Program-made: the position numbers and the translations under genes
Part shown: one piece after another, positions 38,447-47,465 of the stretch
How positions within the stretch are numbered: the stretch's first letter is position 1
Layout: each line of letters opens with the position of its first letter
From: Xanthocytophaga agilis
GTDB lineage: Bacteria; Bacteroidota; Bacteroidia; Cytophagales; 172606-1
NCBI RefSeq assembly: GCF_030068605.1
Contig: NZ_JASJOU010000003.1
Location: forward strand, 1 to 64,000
Direction of reading: 5' to 3'
DNA: 64,000 nucleotides
The notes under the pieces: model-generated
The model's input: the letters and a program-made list of their open reading frames with translations, nothing else
What the model was told of the DNA's origin: nothing
Database searches by the model: none

Positions 38447-39067
38447 ATGATACCAGCTATGGATCTTATTGTACTATCCAGTCCGGAAGCTATTGAGAAA
38501 GAAGCACAGATAGTCAATGTTCTTTTTGAGGAAGGATTGTCTGTATTTCACTGTCGTAAACCTCAATGGTCTGCTGATCAGGTAGCTGAGCTTATACAGG
38601 GTATTGCGCTTCCCTACCGAAGCCAGATTACTATTCATCAACATCATAAACTGGCAGAAGAATTAGGATTACAACGCCTGCATTACACTGAGGCAAATAG
38701 AAAAACAGTTTCACAAACCGAGTTGTCTTTACATCGGCAGAAGGATATTACGCTTTCAACTTCCCTGCATCAACTTAGTGACTATAATACTACAGCTCAG
38801 CAGTTTGATTATGTGTTTTATGGACCTGTCTTCAACAGCATTTCCAAACAAGGGTATACGGCTGTTGTATCAGGTGACTTTCAGTTACCGCCACGCCAAT
38901 CCACTCAAGCAAAACGCATTGGATTAGGGGGTATAGATGAAACCAATATACACCAGGCAGCAGCCTACGGTTTCGAGGGTGTAGCAGTATTAGGTACGCT
39001 ATGGACACAACCACAGAAAGCGGTACAACGATTCAGAAGTTTAAAGCGCATTACAGACACCTACTAA
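38447..39067 (+). CDS. TenI-like thiamine phosphate synthase paralogue
   Basis: A 206-aa TIM-barrel protein of the ThiE/TenI superfamily. It has the TenI-type loop FYGPVFNSISKQGY (GPxFxSxSKxGY) and HCRKPQW in place of the ThiE QLRxKN motif. It also has IGLGGIDETNIHQAAAYGFEGVAVLGT at the phosphate-binding end. TenI of B. subtilis is a thiazole tautomerase, converting the ThiG product to the aromatic isomer; this is the most likely role here next to a true thiE. It is annotated in some genomes as a second thiE. Confidence 0.8.
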   Translation: MIPAMDLIVLSSPEAIEKEAQIVNVLFEEGLSVFHCRKPQWSADQVAELIQGIALPYRSQITIHQHHKLAEELGLQRLHYTEANRKTVSQTELSLHRQKDITLSTSLHQLSDYNTTAQQFDYVFYGPVFNSISKQGYTAVVSGDFQLPPRQSTQAKRIGLGGIDETNIHQAAAYGFEGVAVLGTLWTQPQKAVQRFRSLKRITDTY

Positions 39068-39075
39068 TAAAACAT

Positions 39076-39717
39076 ATGGTAAGTAAACTTCATTATATCT
39101 CTCAGGGACATAGTCCAGCCGAACAATTACGCAACATTCAACGTGCCCTGGATGCTGGTTGTGACTGGATACAGCTGCGCTGGAAAAATGTGCCAGCCCA
39201 GGAAGTAGAACAGGTAGCTATTGCCATCAGAGCCTTGTGCGAACCCTATAGGGCGAAACTGATTATCAACGACTTCCCGGATGTTGCCCATGCAGTAGAT
39301 GCACATGGTGTACATCTTGGCCTCACAGATATGTCGGTAGCAGTTGCCCGTCAGATTGTTGGTCCGGATAAAATTATTGGAGGAACAGCCAATACCCTGG
39401 AAGATATACTCCAGCGCGTAGATGAACAATGTACCTATGTAGGCCTCGGACCCTTCCGGTTTACTACCACCAAAGAAAAACTCAGCCCAATATTAGGCCT
39501 GGAAGGATACCATGCCATTATGCACCAACTGCGTTCCAGAGCCATTTCTATCCCGATTATTGCCATTGGTGGATTACAACAGGAAGATCTTCCCGCTTTA
39601 CTCAAAACAGGAGTACACGGAATAGCCGTCTCAGGCTTAATCACACAAAGTGCAGAAAAAGAAACCCTAGTCACAAACCTCAAAGCATTACTGGATGAAG
39701 AACAGATTCAGGTATAG
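39076..39717 (+). CDS. thiE: thiamine phosphate synthase
   Basis: A 213-aa ThiE joining the pyrimidine pyrophosphate to the thiazole phosphate. I start at the ATG at 39076 (MVSKLHYISQG), 9 bp after the TenI-like stop; the frame's upstream extension overlaps that gene. Diagnostic motifs: DWIQLRWKN (substrate Arg and Lys), IINDFPDVAHAVDAHGVHLG (Mg2+ Asp), and YVGLGPFRFTTTKE. Length is normal. Confidence 0.93.
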   Translation: MVSKLHYISQGHSPAEQLRNIQRALDAGCDWIQLRWKNVPAQEVEQVAIAIRALCEPYRAKLIINDFPDVAHAVDAHGVHLGLTDMSVAVARQIVGPDKIIGGTANTLEDILQRVDEQCTYVGLGPFRFTTTKEKLSPILGLEGYHAIMHQLRSRAISIPIIAIGGLQQEDLPALLKTGVHGIAVSGLITQSAEKETLVTNLKALLDEEQIQV

Positions 39718-39765
39718 TCCTACTTATCAACTAAAGCAGATATGCATATAAAACCTCCTTCTGCT

Positions 39766-39926
39766 GTTCTCCTGAAAGGATCTATACCTTGTTGTCCTTC
39801 TGAAAGAAAATTGTGACAAATAGAGCCATGTTTACTCTCTGAGAGAAGAAATACACTCCAATCGTAAAGGTCGCCGGTCTTGCCACGCCTGTCCCGACAA
39901 GGGCGGGAAGGTCCTTTCAGGAGGAC
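39766..39926 (+). repeat. MITE-like dispersed repeat, copy B, inside the thi operon
   Basis: The core element is 39794-39926, bounded by TCCTTCTGAAAG (39794-39805) and GTCCTTTCAGGAGGAC (39911-39926), which are inverted relative to each other. An additional left-end-like copy, GTTCTCCTGAAAGGATC, lies at 39766-39782. The interior (TGACAAATAGAG, ACTCCAATCG, CCGGTCTTG) matches copy A on the opposite strand. Near the right end a GC-rich segment GCCTGTCCCGACAAGGGCGG is present here but not in copy A. Confidence 0.7.
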
Positions 39927-40074
39927 AAAAAAAGAGGTAGTGACTATTTCAGGAAGACAGAGAAGGGATAAACTTTTCAGAAGGAAAAAGCAGAGTTAAT
40001 ATTTAATACAAAGAAGTTACAAAGAGAGTTATGATCACTTCAATCGTGTGTGGTAGTGTAGGTGCGTTGGCAAT

Positions 40075-40204
40075 CTTTTCTCCGCGAGGTTGGCCTTTGG
40101 CCTTGCGGGCAGAAGGATCGGAGAAAAGTGCCCTTTTTTGCTCACACACAAATCTGGCTCACCAAATTCTCATTTGGTGCCCTGTTTTTTGGGCAAGCAA
40201 AAAA
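40075..40204 (+). repeat. hairpin-rich non-coding stretch before thiG
   Basis: Three nested or adjacent inverted repeats: CTTTTCTCCG (40075-40084) with CGGAGAAAAG (40119-40128); TTTTTTGCT (40134-40142) with AGCAAAAAA (40196-40204); and CACCAAAT (40160-40167) with ATTTGGTG (40172-40179). A 76-codon frame crosses it, but the composition looks like structured non-coding DNA. It may be a palindromic repeat unit or a folded RNA in the thi transcript. The whole thiE-thiG gap (39718-40350) has no credible gene. Confidence 0.55.
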
Positions 40205-40350
40205 TGAAGAAGCTTGTGGAAGAACAATGCAAGAGACAATAAAGCAACTTAGGAATACTAAGCTCTTTTGGATAAATAAAAGCTGCAAGTAGAATATAGA
40301 AATTTACTCAAAGAACGTAGTATCACATTACTATAATAATTTCAAAATCA

Positions 40351-41124
40351 ATGACAAAACCACTCATTATAGCAGGAAAAACCTTTTCCTCCCGCCTCTT
40401 TCTAGGCACCGGAAAATTTGCCTCTGCCCAACAAATGCAGGATGCCATACTTGCATCAGGCACAGAACTCGTCACTGTAGCGTTGAAACGTGTCGATGTT
40501 CACAATCCTCAGGATCGATTACTGGATCACCTGAAACATCCCAGAATCAATCTGCTACCCAATACCTCCGGTGTACGCAATGCACGGGAAGCCGTATTTG
40601 CAGCCCAACTGGCACGGGAAGCCTTGGAAACCAATTGGGTAAAGTTGGAAATACATCCAGATCCCCGGTACCTGATGCCTGACCCAATAGAAACCCTTAA
40701 AGCCACTGAAGAACTGGCCAAACTAGGTTTTATTGTATTGCCATACATTCATGCAGATCCGGTCTTATGCAAACGGCTCGAAGAGGCAGGTACTGCAGCC
40801 GTGATGCCTCTCGGTTCGCCCATTGGCAGCAACAAGGGGCTAAAAACCCTGGACTTTCTGGAAATCATTATCGAACAAAGCAATGTTCCTGTCATTGTTG
40901 ATGCAGGTATTGGAGCTCCCTCCGATGCAGCCAAAGCTATGGAACTGGGTGTAGATGCGGTACTGGTTAATACAGCCATTGCAGCTTCTGAAAATCCGGT
41001 TCAGATGGCAACAGCCTTCAAAATCGCTACCGAATGTGGCCGTATAGCCCATGACGCCTGTCTGGCCAAATCGGTGACTCATGCTATAGCTTCCAGTCCT
41101 TTAACTGCTTTTTTAGATGATTAA
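40351..41124 (+). CDS. thiG: thiazole synthase
   Basis: A 257-aa TIM-barrel enzyme that builds thiazole phosphate from DXP, dehydroglycine and the ThiS thiocarboxylate. Motifs: [30 protein letters not shown] (with the Schiff-base Lys nearby at [13 protein letters not shown]), [13 protein letters not shown] and [20 protein letters not shown]. Normal length. The end overlaps thiH by 8 bp, so the two are co-translated. Confidence 0.96.
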   Translation: MTKPLIIAGKTFSSRLFLGTGKFASAQQMQDAILASGTELVTVALKRVDVHNPQDRLLDHLKHPRINLLPNTSGVRNAREAVFAAQLAREALETNWVKLEIHPDPRYLMPDPIETLKATEELAKLGFIVLPYIHADPVLCKRLEEAGTAAVMPLGSPIGSNKGLKTLDFLEIIIEQSNVPVIVDAGIGAPSDAAKAMELGVDAVLVNTAIAASENPVQMATAFKIATECGRIAHDACLAKSVTHAIASSPLTAFLDD

Positions 41125-42232
41125 CTTTCAGGCTCTTTTTGACAGACAGGACTGGGAACAGGTAAAATCATCTATCTATGCCAAGACAGAGACAGATGTA
41201 GAAAAAGCATTGTCCTCCTCAAAGCGTACAGTAGAAGACTTTAAAGCATTGATTTCGCCTGCTGCTCTCCCCTATCTGGAATCGATGGCACGGTTAAGTC
41301 GTCAAACCACCCTGAAACGGTTTGGTAAGACAATTCAACTCTTTGTCCCTATGTATTTGAGCAATGAGTGCCAGAATATCTGTACCTATTGTGGCTTTAG
41401 CTTTGACAACAAAGTAAAACGACGTACCCTTACGGATGAAGAAATTCTTCAGGAAGCATCTGTACTAAAACAGATGGGGTTTGATCATATTCTGCTGGTA
41501 ACAGGGGAAGCCAATCATACCGTACATGTGGACTATTTCAAAAATGCCATTCGTCTGCTTCGTCCCCACTTTGCCAATATCTCCATTGAGGTACAACCCT
41601 TGGAGCAACATGAATACGAAGCATTGATTCCGGAAGGATTGTATTCGGTACTTGTCTATCAGGAAACCTATCACAAAGAGCGATATAAAATGTATCATCC
41701 AAAAGGCAAGAAGGCAAATTTTTACTATCGCTTAGAGACACCAGACAGATTGGGCAAAGCACAGATTCATAAAATTGGACTGGGGGCTTTACTAGGCCTG
41801 GAAGACTGGCGTACAGACTCGTTTTTTTGTGCCTTGCATCTGGACTACCTGCAAAAAACCTACTGGCAAACAAAGTACTCTGTCTCGTTTCCACGCATCC
41901 GTCCGGCTGAAGGAATTACTGCCCCCGAATATATTATTACAGACCGCGAACTGGTTCAGTTGATCTGTGCTTATCGTCTTTTTAGTGAAGAGGTAGAACT
42001 CTCTATGTCTACACGAGAATCAGAAAAGTTTCGGAATCACATACTTTCATTGGGGATTACAACCATCAGTGCAGGCTCCAAAACCAATCCGGGTGGGTAT
42101 GCAGTAGAACCCGACACACTGGAACAATTTGAAATATCAGACGAACGTAGTCCTCAGGAAATGGCACAGGTCATTACAGACCAGGGCTATGAACCGGTGT
42201 GGAAAGACTGGGATAGAAGTTACTGGGGATAA
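41117..42232 (+). CDS. thiH: 2-iminoacetate (tyrosine lyase) synthase
   Basis: A 371-aa radical-SAM enzyme that cleaves tyrosine to p-cresol and dehydroglycine for ThiG. The N-terminal helical part precedes [19 protein letters not shown], where the CxxxCxxC of the 4Fe-4S cluster is visible. [19 protein letters not shown] and [10 protein letters not shown] are typical ThiH blocks. This anaerobic-type route (ThiH rather than ThiO) suits low-oxygen growth, though ThiH occurs in aerobes too. Confidence 0.95.
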   Translation: MINFQALFDRQDWEQVKSSIYAKTETDVEKALSSSKRTVEDFKALISPAALPYLESMARLSRQTTLKRFGKTIQLFVPMYLSNECQNICTYCGFSFDNKVKRRTLTDEEILQEASVLKQMGFDHILLVTGEANHTVHVDYFKNAIRLLRPHFANISIEVQPLEQHEYEALIPEGLYSVLVYQETYHKERYKMYHPKGKKANFYYRLETPDRLGKAQIHKIGLGALLGLEDWRTDSFFCALHLDYLQKTYWQTKYSVSFPRIRPAEGITAPEYIITDRELVQLICAYRLFSEEVELSMSTRESEKFRNHILSLGITTISAGSKTNPGGYAVEPDTLEQFEISDERSPQEMAQVITDQGYEPVWKDWDRSYWG

Positions 42233-42253
42233 TGGATAGATTAACTCATACAT

Positions 42254-42973
42254 ATGAAAAACTTTGAACGCGACGAACTTATTCGCTATAGTCGCCAGCT
42301 AATGTTGCCAGAGGTAGGCATCGAAGGACAGGAAAAACTTAAGACAGCCCGGGTACTGGTCATAGGTGCCGGAGGGTTAGGCTGTCCTATTCTGCAATAT
42401 CTGACAGCAGCAGGTGTAGGTACTATTGGCATTGTCGACTTTGATAAAGTAGAACTACACAATCTCCATCGCCAGATTCTGTATCACACGGAAGATATAG
42501 GCAAACTCAAAGCGGAGGTGGCAGCCCAAAAACTGCAGACGCAAAACCCATACGTTCGCTTTGATGTTCATCCAGTTATGATCCATGAAGAAAATGCAGA
42601 TGAACTTATCTCCGTCTATGATCTGGTAATTGATGGTTCTGACAACTTCCACACCCGCTATCTGGTCAATGATACCTGTGTAAAATATAACAAACCACTG
42701 ATATACGGAAGTATCTTCAAATTTGAAGGTCAACTGGCTGTGTTTAATTACCGAGGTGGTAAAAATCTGCGTGACATTTATCCGGAACCACCCAATCCCG
42801 AAGATGTACCTAATTGCAGTGAAGTAGGTGTCATAGGTGTTTTACCAGGTGTGATAGGTACGCTTATGGCCAATCAGGTAATACGGCTTATTACAGGATC
42901 TGGTAAAGTATCCGATGACCTGACCATTTTCAATCTGTTACAGGATACGTTTACCAAGTTAGCGTTAGTTTAA
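42254..42973 (+). CDS. thiF: ThiF/MoeB-family adenylyltransferase, Zn-site lost
   Basis: A 239-aa E1-like enzyme. The ATP site has GAGGLGCPI (38-46) and VDFDKVELHNLHRQ (61-74). It should adenylate the ThiS C terminus. Cys188 in VPNCSEVGV aligns with E. coli ThiF Cys184, used in the acyl-persulfide. The two CxxC pairs that bind zinc in E. coli ThiF and MoeB are not seen: the loop before Cys188 and the C terminus have no Cys pair. There is no C-terminal rhodanese domain. MoeB activity on a MoaD partner is an alternative, but its place in the thi operon favours ThiF. Confidence 0.85.
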   Translation: MKNFERDELIRYSRQLMLPEVGIEGQEKLKTARVLVIGAGGLGCPILQYLTAAGVGTIGIVDFDKVELHNLHRQILYHTEDIGKLKAEVAAQKLQTQNPYVRFDVHPVMIHEENADELISVYDLVIDGSDNFHTRYLVNDTCVKYNKPLIYGSIFKFEGQLAVFNYRGGKNLRDIYPEPPNPEDVPNCSEVGVIGVLPGVIGTLMANQVIRLITGSGKVSDDLTIFNLLQDTFTKLALV

Positions 42974-43122
42974 TAATGGCTTTACATTTCTTACGAGACT
43001 TGTAAGCTATTTCAACATCAAAGAGGGATTGAGCTAGAAAACTTTTCCAAATCTACTGACATAGGGCTGTCAACAGGAGGACTATTTTTGAGTCATCAAA
43101 CTCTTTAATACACCTGAATCGT

Positions 43123-43533
43123 ATGGAAACCCAACGTATCAATAGCCAGCTTGTGCCTGTTTTGTTTAGCGAAACCCATGCTGAATTACTCCTGAAACGA
43201 CTTGATCAGTTGTTTCCCTATACTCCAACCCAAGCAGGTACAAAAAATGCAACTCAAATGTTGTCAGACTGTGCTGAAAAGCTGGAACTGGCATTCGGAA
43301 AAACGATTCCCCCTCGTCCCTTTTCCCAACTTTCGATGGGACGTTTTTTTAAATCTGAGCAATCTTTACACTCTAACATTCCTAAAGACTTTCATCAGGA
43401 GAAGCTGCGATTAATGCGGCTTATTCGCCATTTTGTAATGGATGCCCCTGCCAGATCCACCTCACACCAAATGGAATGTGAGGCATTAGCCTATCAGTAT
43501 CTGGATACTCATTTAACACATTTTGGCGTTTGA
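43123..43533 (+). CDS. DUF1569/DinB-like small protein
   Basis: A 136-aa helical protein, probably of the DUF1569 branch of the DinB/YfiT superfamily, based on LLKRLDQLFPYTPTQAGTKNATQMLSDCAEKLELAFGKT. The usual metal-binding His of the NAxQMLxH pattern is Cys here, so metal binding may be altered. No function is known. It stands 150 bp after thiF, with no shared promoter evident. Confidence 0.55.
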   Translation: METQRINSQLVPVLFSETHAELLLKRLDQLFPYTPTQAGTKNATQMLSDCAEKLELAFGKTIPPRPFSQLSMGRFFKSEQSLHSNIPKDFHQEKLRLMRLIRHFVMDAPARSTSHQMECEALAYQYLDTHLTHFGV

Positions 43534-43592
43534 AACTATCTACAATAGCAAGGTAGTCTTTCTAACTAAGCATTGTCAGATGCGCATCTACA

Positions 43593-43628
43593 GATTTAGG
43601 GAAGATTTTTCTAAACCTTCCCTAAATC
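43593..43628. terminator. hairpin downstream of the DUF1569-like gene
   Basis: GATTTAGGGAAG (43593-43604), 12-nt loop containing TTTTTC, CTTCCCTAAATC (43617-43628). A perfect 12-bp stem 60 bp past the stop. The right side lacks a T-run, so termination strength is uncertain. Confidence 0.55.
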
Positions 43629-43716
43629 AAACTCCTACAACTTGGGAAGTTTGTTCAACAATGAATATGTCAAACCATTATCTACAAGTATGAATTACCT
43701 GCCAAACAAGGCTACA

Positions 43717-44412
43717 CTAGTAACGGCCTGAGTTTTCTTTCATTACTGTCTGTGCCGAATTTCTCTTTAGACCCTCTTCAAAACTTACCCTTAGATTGCT
43801 CATGGGTTCTGATAATCCATCGCCGTCTTTAAAAACCCGGGTCGATCCGATGTCAATCAAATCATTATTGGGATCGTTTTTATCTTTCATATAAAACGCA
43901 TATTGAAAGTTTTTGATACCTGTATCCGTATATTCACCAGAATAAATGGTCAGAATCACCGAAGTTGCACCTGTGCTGGAAGTAGTATGTTCTTCCGAAA
44001 AAACAGAGAAAACGTTTTTGTTTCCAGAGATGAAAGAACCTTTTCCAATTCCTTCGCTTAGGAGCTGTCCTTTGCTATTATACCCACGAAAACTTGTCTT
44101 TACGGCCAGTGTAGTTTGGTCTTGTTCATAAAACTGATAACGATAATCCGCATATATCTCACCAATTTCATCATCTTCAATGGTACTTCCTGACAATACG
44201 TTGTCGCTAAACAAATAAATACCTTCGATTTGGGGTGGGGTTTTGCCTTCGTAAATAGTCATTCCTTGTTTACGAATGGTTGAGATGACCTCAGCAGGTA
44301 CTATATTATTAATTTCTTCAGAGAATCCCCCATTAGGGTCATCCTTCTTACAACTAAAAGTGAAACTACTTACTGTTAAAATAAACAAAAACAATTTCTT
44401 TGACGTTTTCAT
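43717..44412 (-). CDS. predicted lipoprotein, unknown
   Basis: A 231-aa protein from the Met at 44412 (MKTSKKLFLFILTVSSFTFSCKKDD), which has a clear lipobox with the acylated Cys after FTFS and an export pattern (KKDD) seen in Bacteroidota surface lipoproteins. The longer frame start at 44469 is rejected for lack of signal peptide. The mature part is beta-rich (IEGIYLFSDNVLSGSTIEDDEIGEIYADYRYQFYEQDQ). No family is recognised. Confidence 0.65.
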   Translation of the reverse strand: MKTSKKLFLFILTVSSFTFSCKKDDPNGGFSEEINNIVPAEVISTIRKQGMTIYEGKTPPQIEGIYLFSDNVLSGSTIEDDEIGEIYADYRYQFYEQDQTTLAVKTSFRGYNSKGQLLSEGIGKGSFISGNKNVFSVFSEEHTTSSTGATSVILTIYSGEYTDTGIKNFQYAFYMKDKNDPNNDLIDIGSTRVFKDGDGLSEPMSNLRVSFEEGLKRNSAQTVMKENSGRY

Positions 44413-44637
44413 AATTGTTTGAATGATAGAGTTATAAATGGTTATGATTCTTAGTAAGTAATCCACCATGATATGTAACCTATCACTATGTTTATTTCTT
44501 CAGGTATGTGCTACTGGCTGTAACTAGGTTATTCGTTAAGATGAAAAACAATGCTTAATATGGAGGGAAGGGGCCATTTTCCTAAGGAGAATGAAATATA
44601 TTATCATCTGTTAATTTTTATTCCGTATCTTTTTCAG

Positions 44638-45480
44638 CTAGTCAATCTTTGTATATTCTGCATGTATATCTTTATCATAGGCATCAATCACATTTAACAT
44701 TCCAGGATTTGTCTCAATTTTCTCCAGTATACGAAACAAAGCATCTGTATCACAGATAAAATATGGATCTTTTTCCAATTCGATGATCCACTCATCTATT
44801 AATTGATAGAGATGCCGTTTTAGCTTTTGGTCATTAATTCCCAAAAAGTACTGAGACAAATTCCATTCATAGTAGGAAGGTGGTTTTAGATCGAGGAATA
44901 TATGGAAAATCTTACGCTTCTCAGTATAGGTGAGCATTAAACGCCATTCACTAACTTCATTGTTCGGATTTTGTATGCTGGCTTTCTCATAAAGAAATCT
45001 GCCTTCCTGGCTCAGTTCATATAAAACCTCAGATTTTAGGAAGTCCTTTCTAATTAGCCCAAATACAAGCTTTAAATACTGTTTCCGTTTAGATGCGACA
45101 TCTTTTTCTACATAGATACACTCTACTTTTCTAACAGTCGCTTCATAGAGTGTAATGTCTCTGTTTGTCATCTTAAACCGTGACAGAACATAATTTCCAT
45201 TTTCAAGCTCGCCAATGGCATAGTAACAATCTGTTGTATAGTTGTTGTCTATATATTCATAATCAGGCAGAACCACTATGCTATCAGCATTAGCCTTTCC
45301 TTTTGCCATTTTCACAATATAGAACTGTGAACTTTCACCTGTTCTTTTCAGAAAACGGCATATGGAAATCTTGTGAGCGGAATGAATCTTTACTGTAAAA
45401 GGTATAGGTTTAACAGACCTTGCCTGGACCCAGCAAGAGATAGCCAGAAAGCAAATGGAAAGTTGTATTGAAAGACGCAT
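44638..45480 (-). CDS. secreted protein of unknown function
   Basis: A 280-aa protein with an N-terminal signal peptide (IQLSICFLAISCWVQARS) and no other membrane segment. The mature part mixes beta-strands and charged helices. KWVKMAKGKANADSIVVL-like and RKQYLKLVFGLIRKDFL-like stretches give no family match I recognise. Its only neighbour on the same strand is the lipoprotein, 226 bp downstream; an operon is not evident. Confidence 0.5.
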   Translation of the reverse strand: MRLSIQLSICFLAISCWVQARSVKPIPFTVKIHSAHKISICRFLKRTGESSQFYIVKMAKGKANADSIVVLPDYEYIDNNYTTDCYYAIGELENGNYVLSRFKMTNRDITLYEATVRKVECIYVEKDVASKRKQYLKLVFGLIRKDFLKSEVLYELSQEGRFLYEKASIQNPNNEVSEWRLMLTYTEKRKIFHIFLDLKPPSYYEWNLSQYFLGINDQKLKRHLYQLIDEWIIELEKDPYFICDTDALFRILEKIETNPGMLNVIDAYDKDIHAEYTKID

Positions 45481-45780
45481 GGATTTTAGGGTTATTTATG
45501 CAGGTACATAGCAAGGATGCAACATAACAGAGAATTCCATACAATAGATTGTAAAAGCACTTCTTTCAATGAATCAGACTACCGAATTACTTAGACTTTA
45601 AAGTAAACTGTGTAAAGACGAAAGATTTTTAATGGTAAGAGATAGTTACGTTTCCCGACAAAGTATCGTCTCTCCAGAAATTGTATCCATTACAGCCACT
45701 ATCTGTGATTTATTGATCTGTGTCAAAGTTTTGCATTTTTCTTCTCCTCAACTTTGTCCCGTTAAATAAATACAATTACA
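45481..45780. other. intergenic region, no feature seen
   Basis: Exactly 300 bp between divergent genes. A CAACTTTG box near 45749 resembles the Bacteroidota -7 element but has C for T and a short spacer to TTG. Nothing else stands out. Confidence 0.4.
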
Positions 45781-46005
45781 ATGAAAAAGAAGCATTTCAA
45801 GTACATTAACACACTTTTGGTTGTAGTGCCTATGACATTGATCATGGCATTTGTAGGTCTGATGCGTACCTACGGATTTGGCGAAAACTGGCACATCCGG
45901 TTTTTTAATACCTGGATTATTATGGCTCCTGTTGCCTATATCTCCGCCTTTCTGATTATTCCTAATGCCCGAAAACTGGCTGAAAAAATTGCGATAAGAG
46001 AATAG
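45781..46005 (+). CDS. DUF2798 small membrane protein
   Basis: A 74-aa protein with two membrane helices (INTLLVVVPMTLIMAFVGLM and FNTWIIMAPVAYISAFLII), matching the short DUF2798 family. Its typical RxxxxG turn is visible (MRTYGFGENWHIRF). Function unknown. It precedes the Crp-type regulator by about 200 bp, separated from it by a terminator. Confidence 0.75.
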   Translation: MKKKHFKYINTLLVVVPMTLIMAFVGLMRTYGFGENWHIRFFNTWIIMAPVAYISAFLIIPNARKLAEKIAIRE

Positions 46006-46068
46006 TCGGTAATCAATCCTGTACAGGATACTTATCAAAAGAGAACAGATTCCAACGATAGATCTGCC

Positions 46069-46095
46069 GACTGTCTTACCTATTTTAAGACAGTC
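46069..46095 (+). terminator. terminator of the DUF2798 gene
   Basis: GACTGTCTTA (46069-46078), 7-nt loop, TAAGACAGTC (46086-46095), then TTTTCT. A perfect 10-bp stem. Confidence 0.8.
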
Positions 46096-46158
46096 TTTTC
46101 TCTGTATTCGCCAAATGGTTATCCCTCGTCAATCCCTTTCACCAAAGAAACCTTTGTA

Positions 46159-46166
46159 TAACTTTG
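46159..46166 (+). promoter_or_regulatory. candidate -7 element of the Crp-type gene
   Basis: TAACTTTG fits TAnnTTTG; 18 bases upstream is TTTC instead of TTTG. The start of transcription would be near 46173. Confidence 0.4.
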
Positions 46167-46212
46167 TGCTGATTAAAAGGTAATGGCTTACTTTTGCATT
46201 ATACCTGATGCT

Positions 46213-46785
46213 ATGAGTAAAACCCAGCTTGCCCATTATATTTGTACAATCATTTCGGTTTCAGAAGAAGAGTTAGATTATATTCTCTCTTACTTCCATC
46301 CCTTGAAACCTGTCAAAAATGAGATTCTGATTCCATCAGGACAAGTGAACCAACGTATGTTTTTTATTAACAAAGGTTGTTTGCGTATCTTTTTCATTCA
46401 GCCTGACGGACAGGAAGCTACCCGGTATCTTGCATTTGAAAATAAGTTTGCCACAGCACTCAGCAGTTTCATTACCAAAGAACCTTCTTTGGAATCTATT
46501 CAGGCTCTGGAACATACTGAAGTTTTGTATATCAGTCGTACCGATTTTTATCATTTGCTGGAACATATCCCAACCTGGGAGAAATTCTATCGTAGTTACC
46601 TGGAGAGAGCCTATGTACACAATACTCAAAGACTAATGAGCTTTGTCACTATGACTGCGGCAGAACGCTATAAACAACTTCTGGAAGAAAATCCCATTAT
46701 TGTACAGCGTTTACCCAATAAAGTAGTAGCCTCGTATCTTAATCTCTCTCAGGAAACGCTAAGTCGACTCAAATCCAAAGTATAA
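46213..46785 (+). CDS. Crp/Fnr-family transcriptional regulator
   Basis: About 190 aa from the Met at 46213 (an upstream ATG at 46183 would add 10 residues). An N-terminal cyclic-nucleotide-binding-like beta roll (EILIPSGQVNQRMFFINKGCLRIFF) and a short C-terminal HTH (VVASYLNLSQETLSRLKSKV) are typical of the Bacteroidota group of such regulators, whose ligands are mostly unknown. No Fnr-type Cys cluster is visible. Confidence 0.82.
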   Translation: MSKTQLAHYICTIISVSEEELDYILSYFHPLKPVKNEILIPSGQVNQRMFFINKGCLRIFFIQPDGQEATRYLAFENKFATALSSFITKEPSLESIQALEHTEVLYISRTDFYHLLEHIPTWEKFYRSYLERAYVHNTQRLMSFVTMTAAERYKQLLEENPIIVQRLPNKVVASYLNLSQETLSRLKSKV

Positions 46786-46870
46786 ATATGATATTATTTC
46801 AGGAATAGATCTTGTAATATAACTTGTTAGCAGAACATACTGTTTACTACCAGATGACAGAATACAGCCT

Positions 46871-47335
46871 ATGAAATCAGACAAACTAATTAACGAACTG
46901 AATAAGAAAAAGAACATCCAGACTGTAAGCACAGAGACACTTGATAGTCTGGATCTCACTGAAGTTGAAAGAAACTTTATAAAGACTTATAGACCTGAAA
47001 AATCATTGATTGTTTATGGTACACTGGCTCCGGATAAACCCAATCACCATGTAGTACAACATATTCAGGGAAGATGGCAGAAAGGAACTATCCGAGGAAA
47101 ATTATACAATGAAGGCTGGGGAGCAGTGCAAGGGTATCCGGGCTTTAAACATGTAGGGATAGAAGAGCAACAAGAGATAAACGTATATGTTCTTTCATCA
47201 GATGAATTAGTTACAAACTGGGCAGTGTTGGATGAATTTGAAGGTGAAGAATACAGACGACTATTAGCCCAATTCGAATTGGAAACCGGAGAGACAGGAG
47301 TAGGTTTTATTTATGCCATCAATGAAGAAAAGTAG
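46871..47335 (+). CDS. gamma-glutamylcyclotransferase-like protein (AIG2/GGCT fold)
   Basis: A 154-aa protein. Residues 40-150 have the GGCT-like fold, with the substrate loop SLIVYGTLAPDKPNHH (YGTL motif), IRGKLYNEGWGAVQGYPGF and the catalytic-type Glu in WAVLDEFEGEEYRR. About 40 helical residues precede the domain, unlike the shortest members. Enzymes of this fold release 5-oxoproline from gamma-glutamyl compounds, but many bacterial ones are uncharacterised. Confidence 0.8.
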   Translation: MKSDKLINELNKKKNIQTVSTETLDSLDLTEVERNFIKTYRPEKSLIVYGTLAPDKPNHHVVQHIQGRWQKGTIRGKLYNEGWGAVQGYPGFKHVGIEEQQEINVYVLSSDELVTNWAVLDEFEGEEYRRLLAQFELETGETGVGFIYAINEEK

Positions 47336-47368
47336 AGCTGTTTTATCTACCTAAGGTAAAAAATCAAA

Positions 47369-47392
47369 GCTCTTCAATAACTATCGAAGAGC
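47369..47392. terminator. terminator between convergent genes
   Basis: GCTCTTC (47369-47375), 10-nt loop, GAAGAGC (47386-47392), with an A-run on the left that reads as T-run on minus. It serves the GGCT-like gene and probably the hydrolase gene. Confidence 0.6.
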
Positions 47393-47465
47393 CTTAATAC
47401 AGATAACTTTATTTACATCTTACTATCAAATCTTACTATCAAAACTGGCATACCTATAATCATAC

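Noticed and set aside
40062-40292. 76-codon plus-strand open frame before thiG
   Set aside because: It runs through three inverted repeats and has no domain or convincing start; better explained as structured non-coding DNA.
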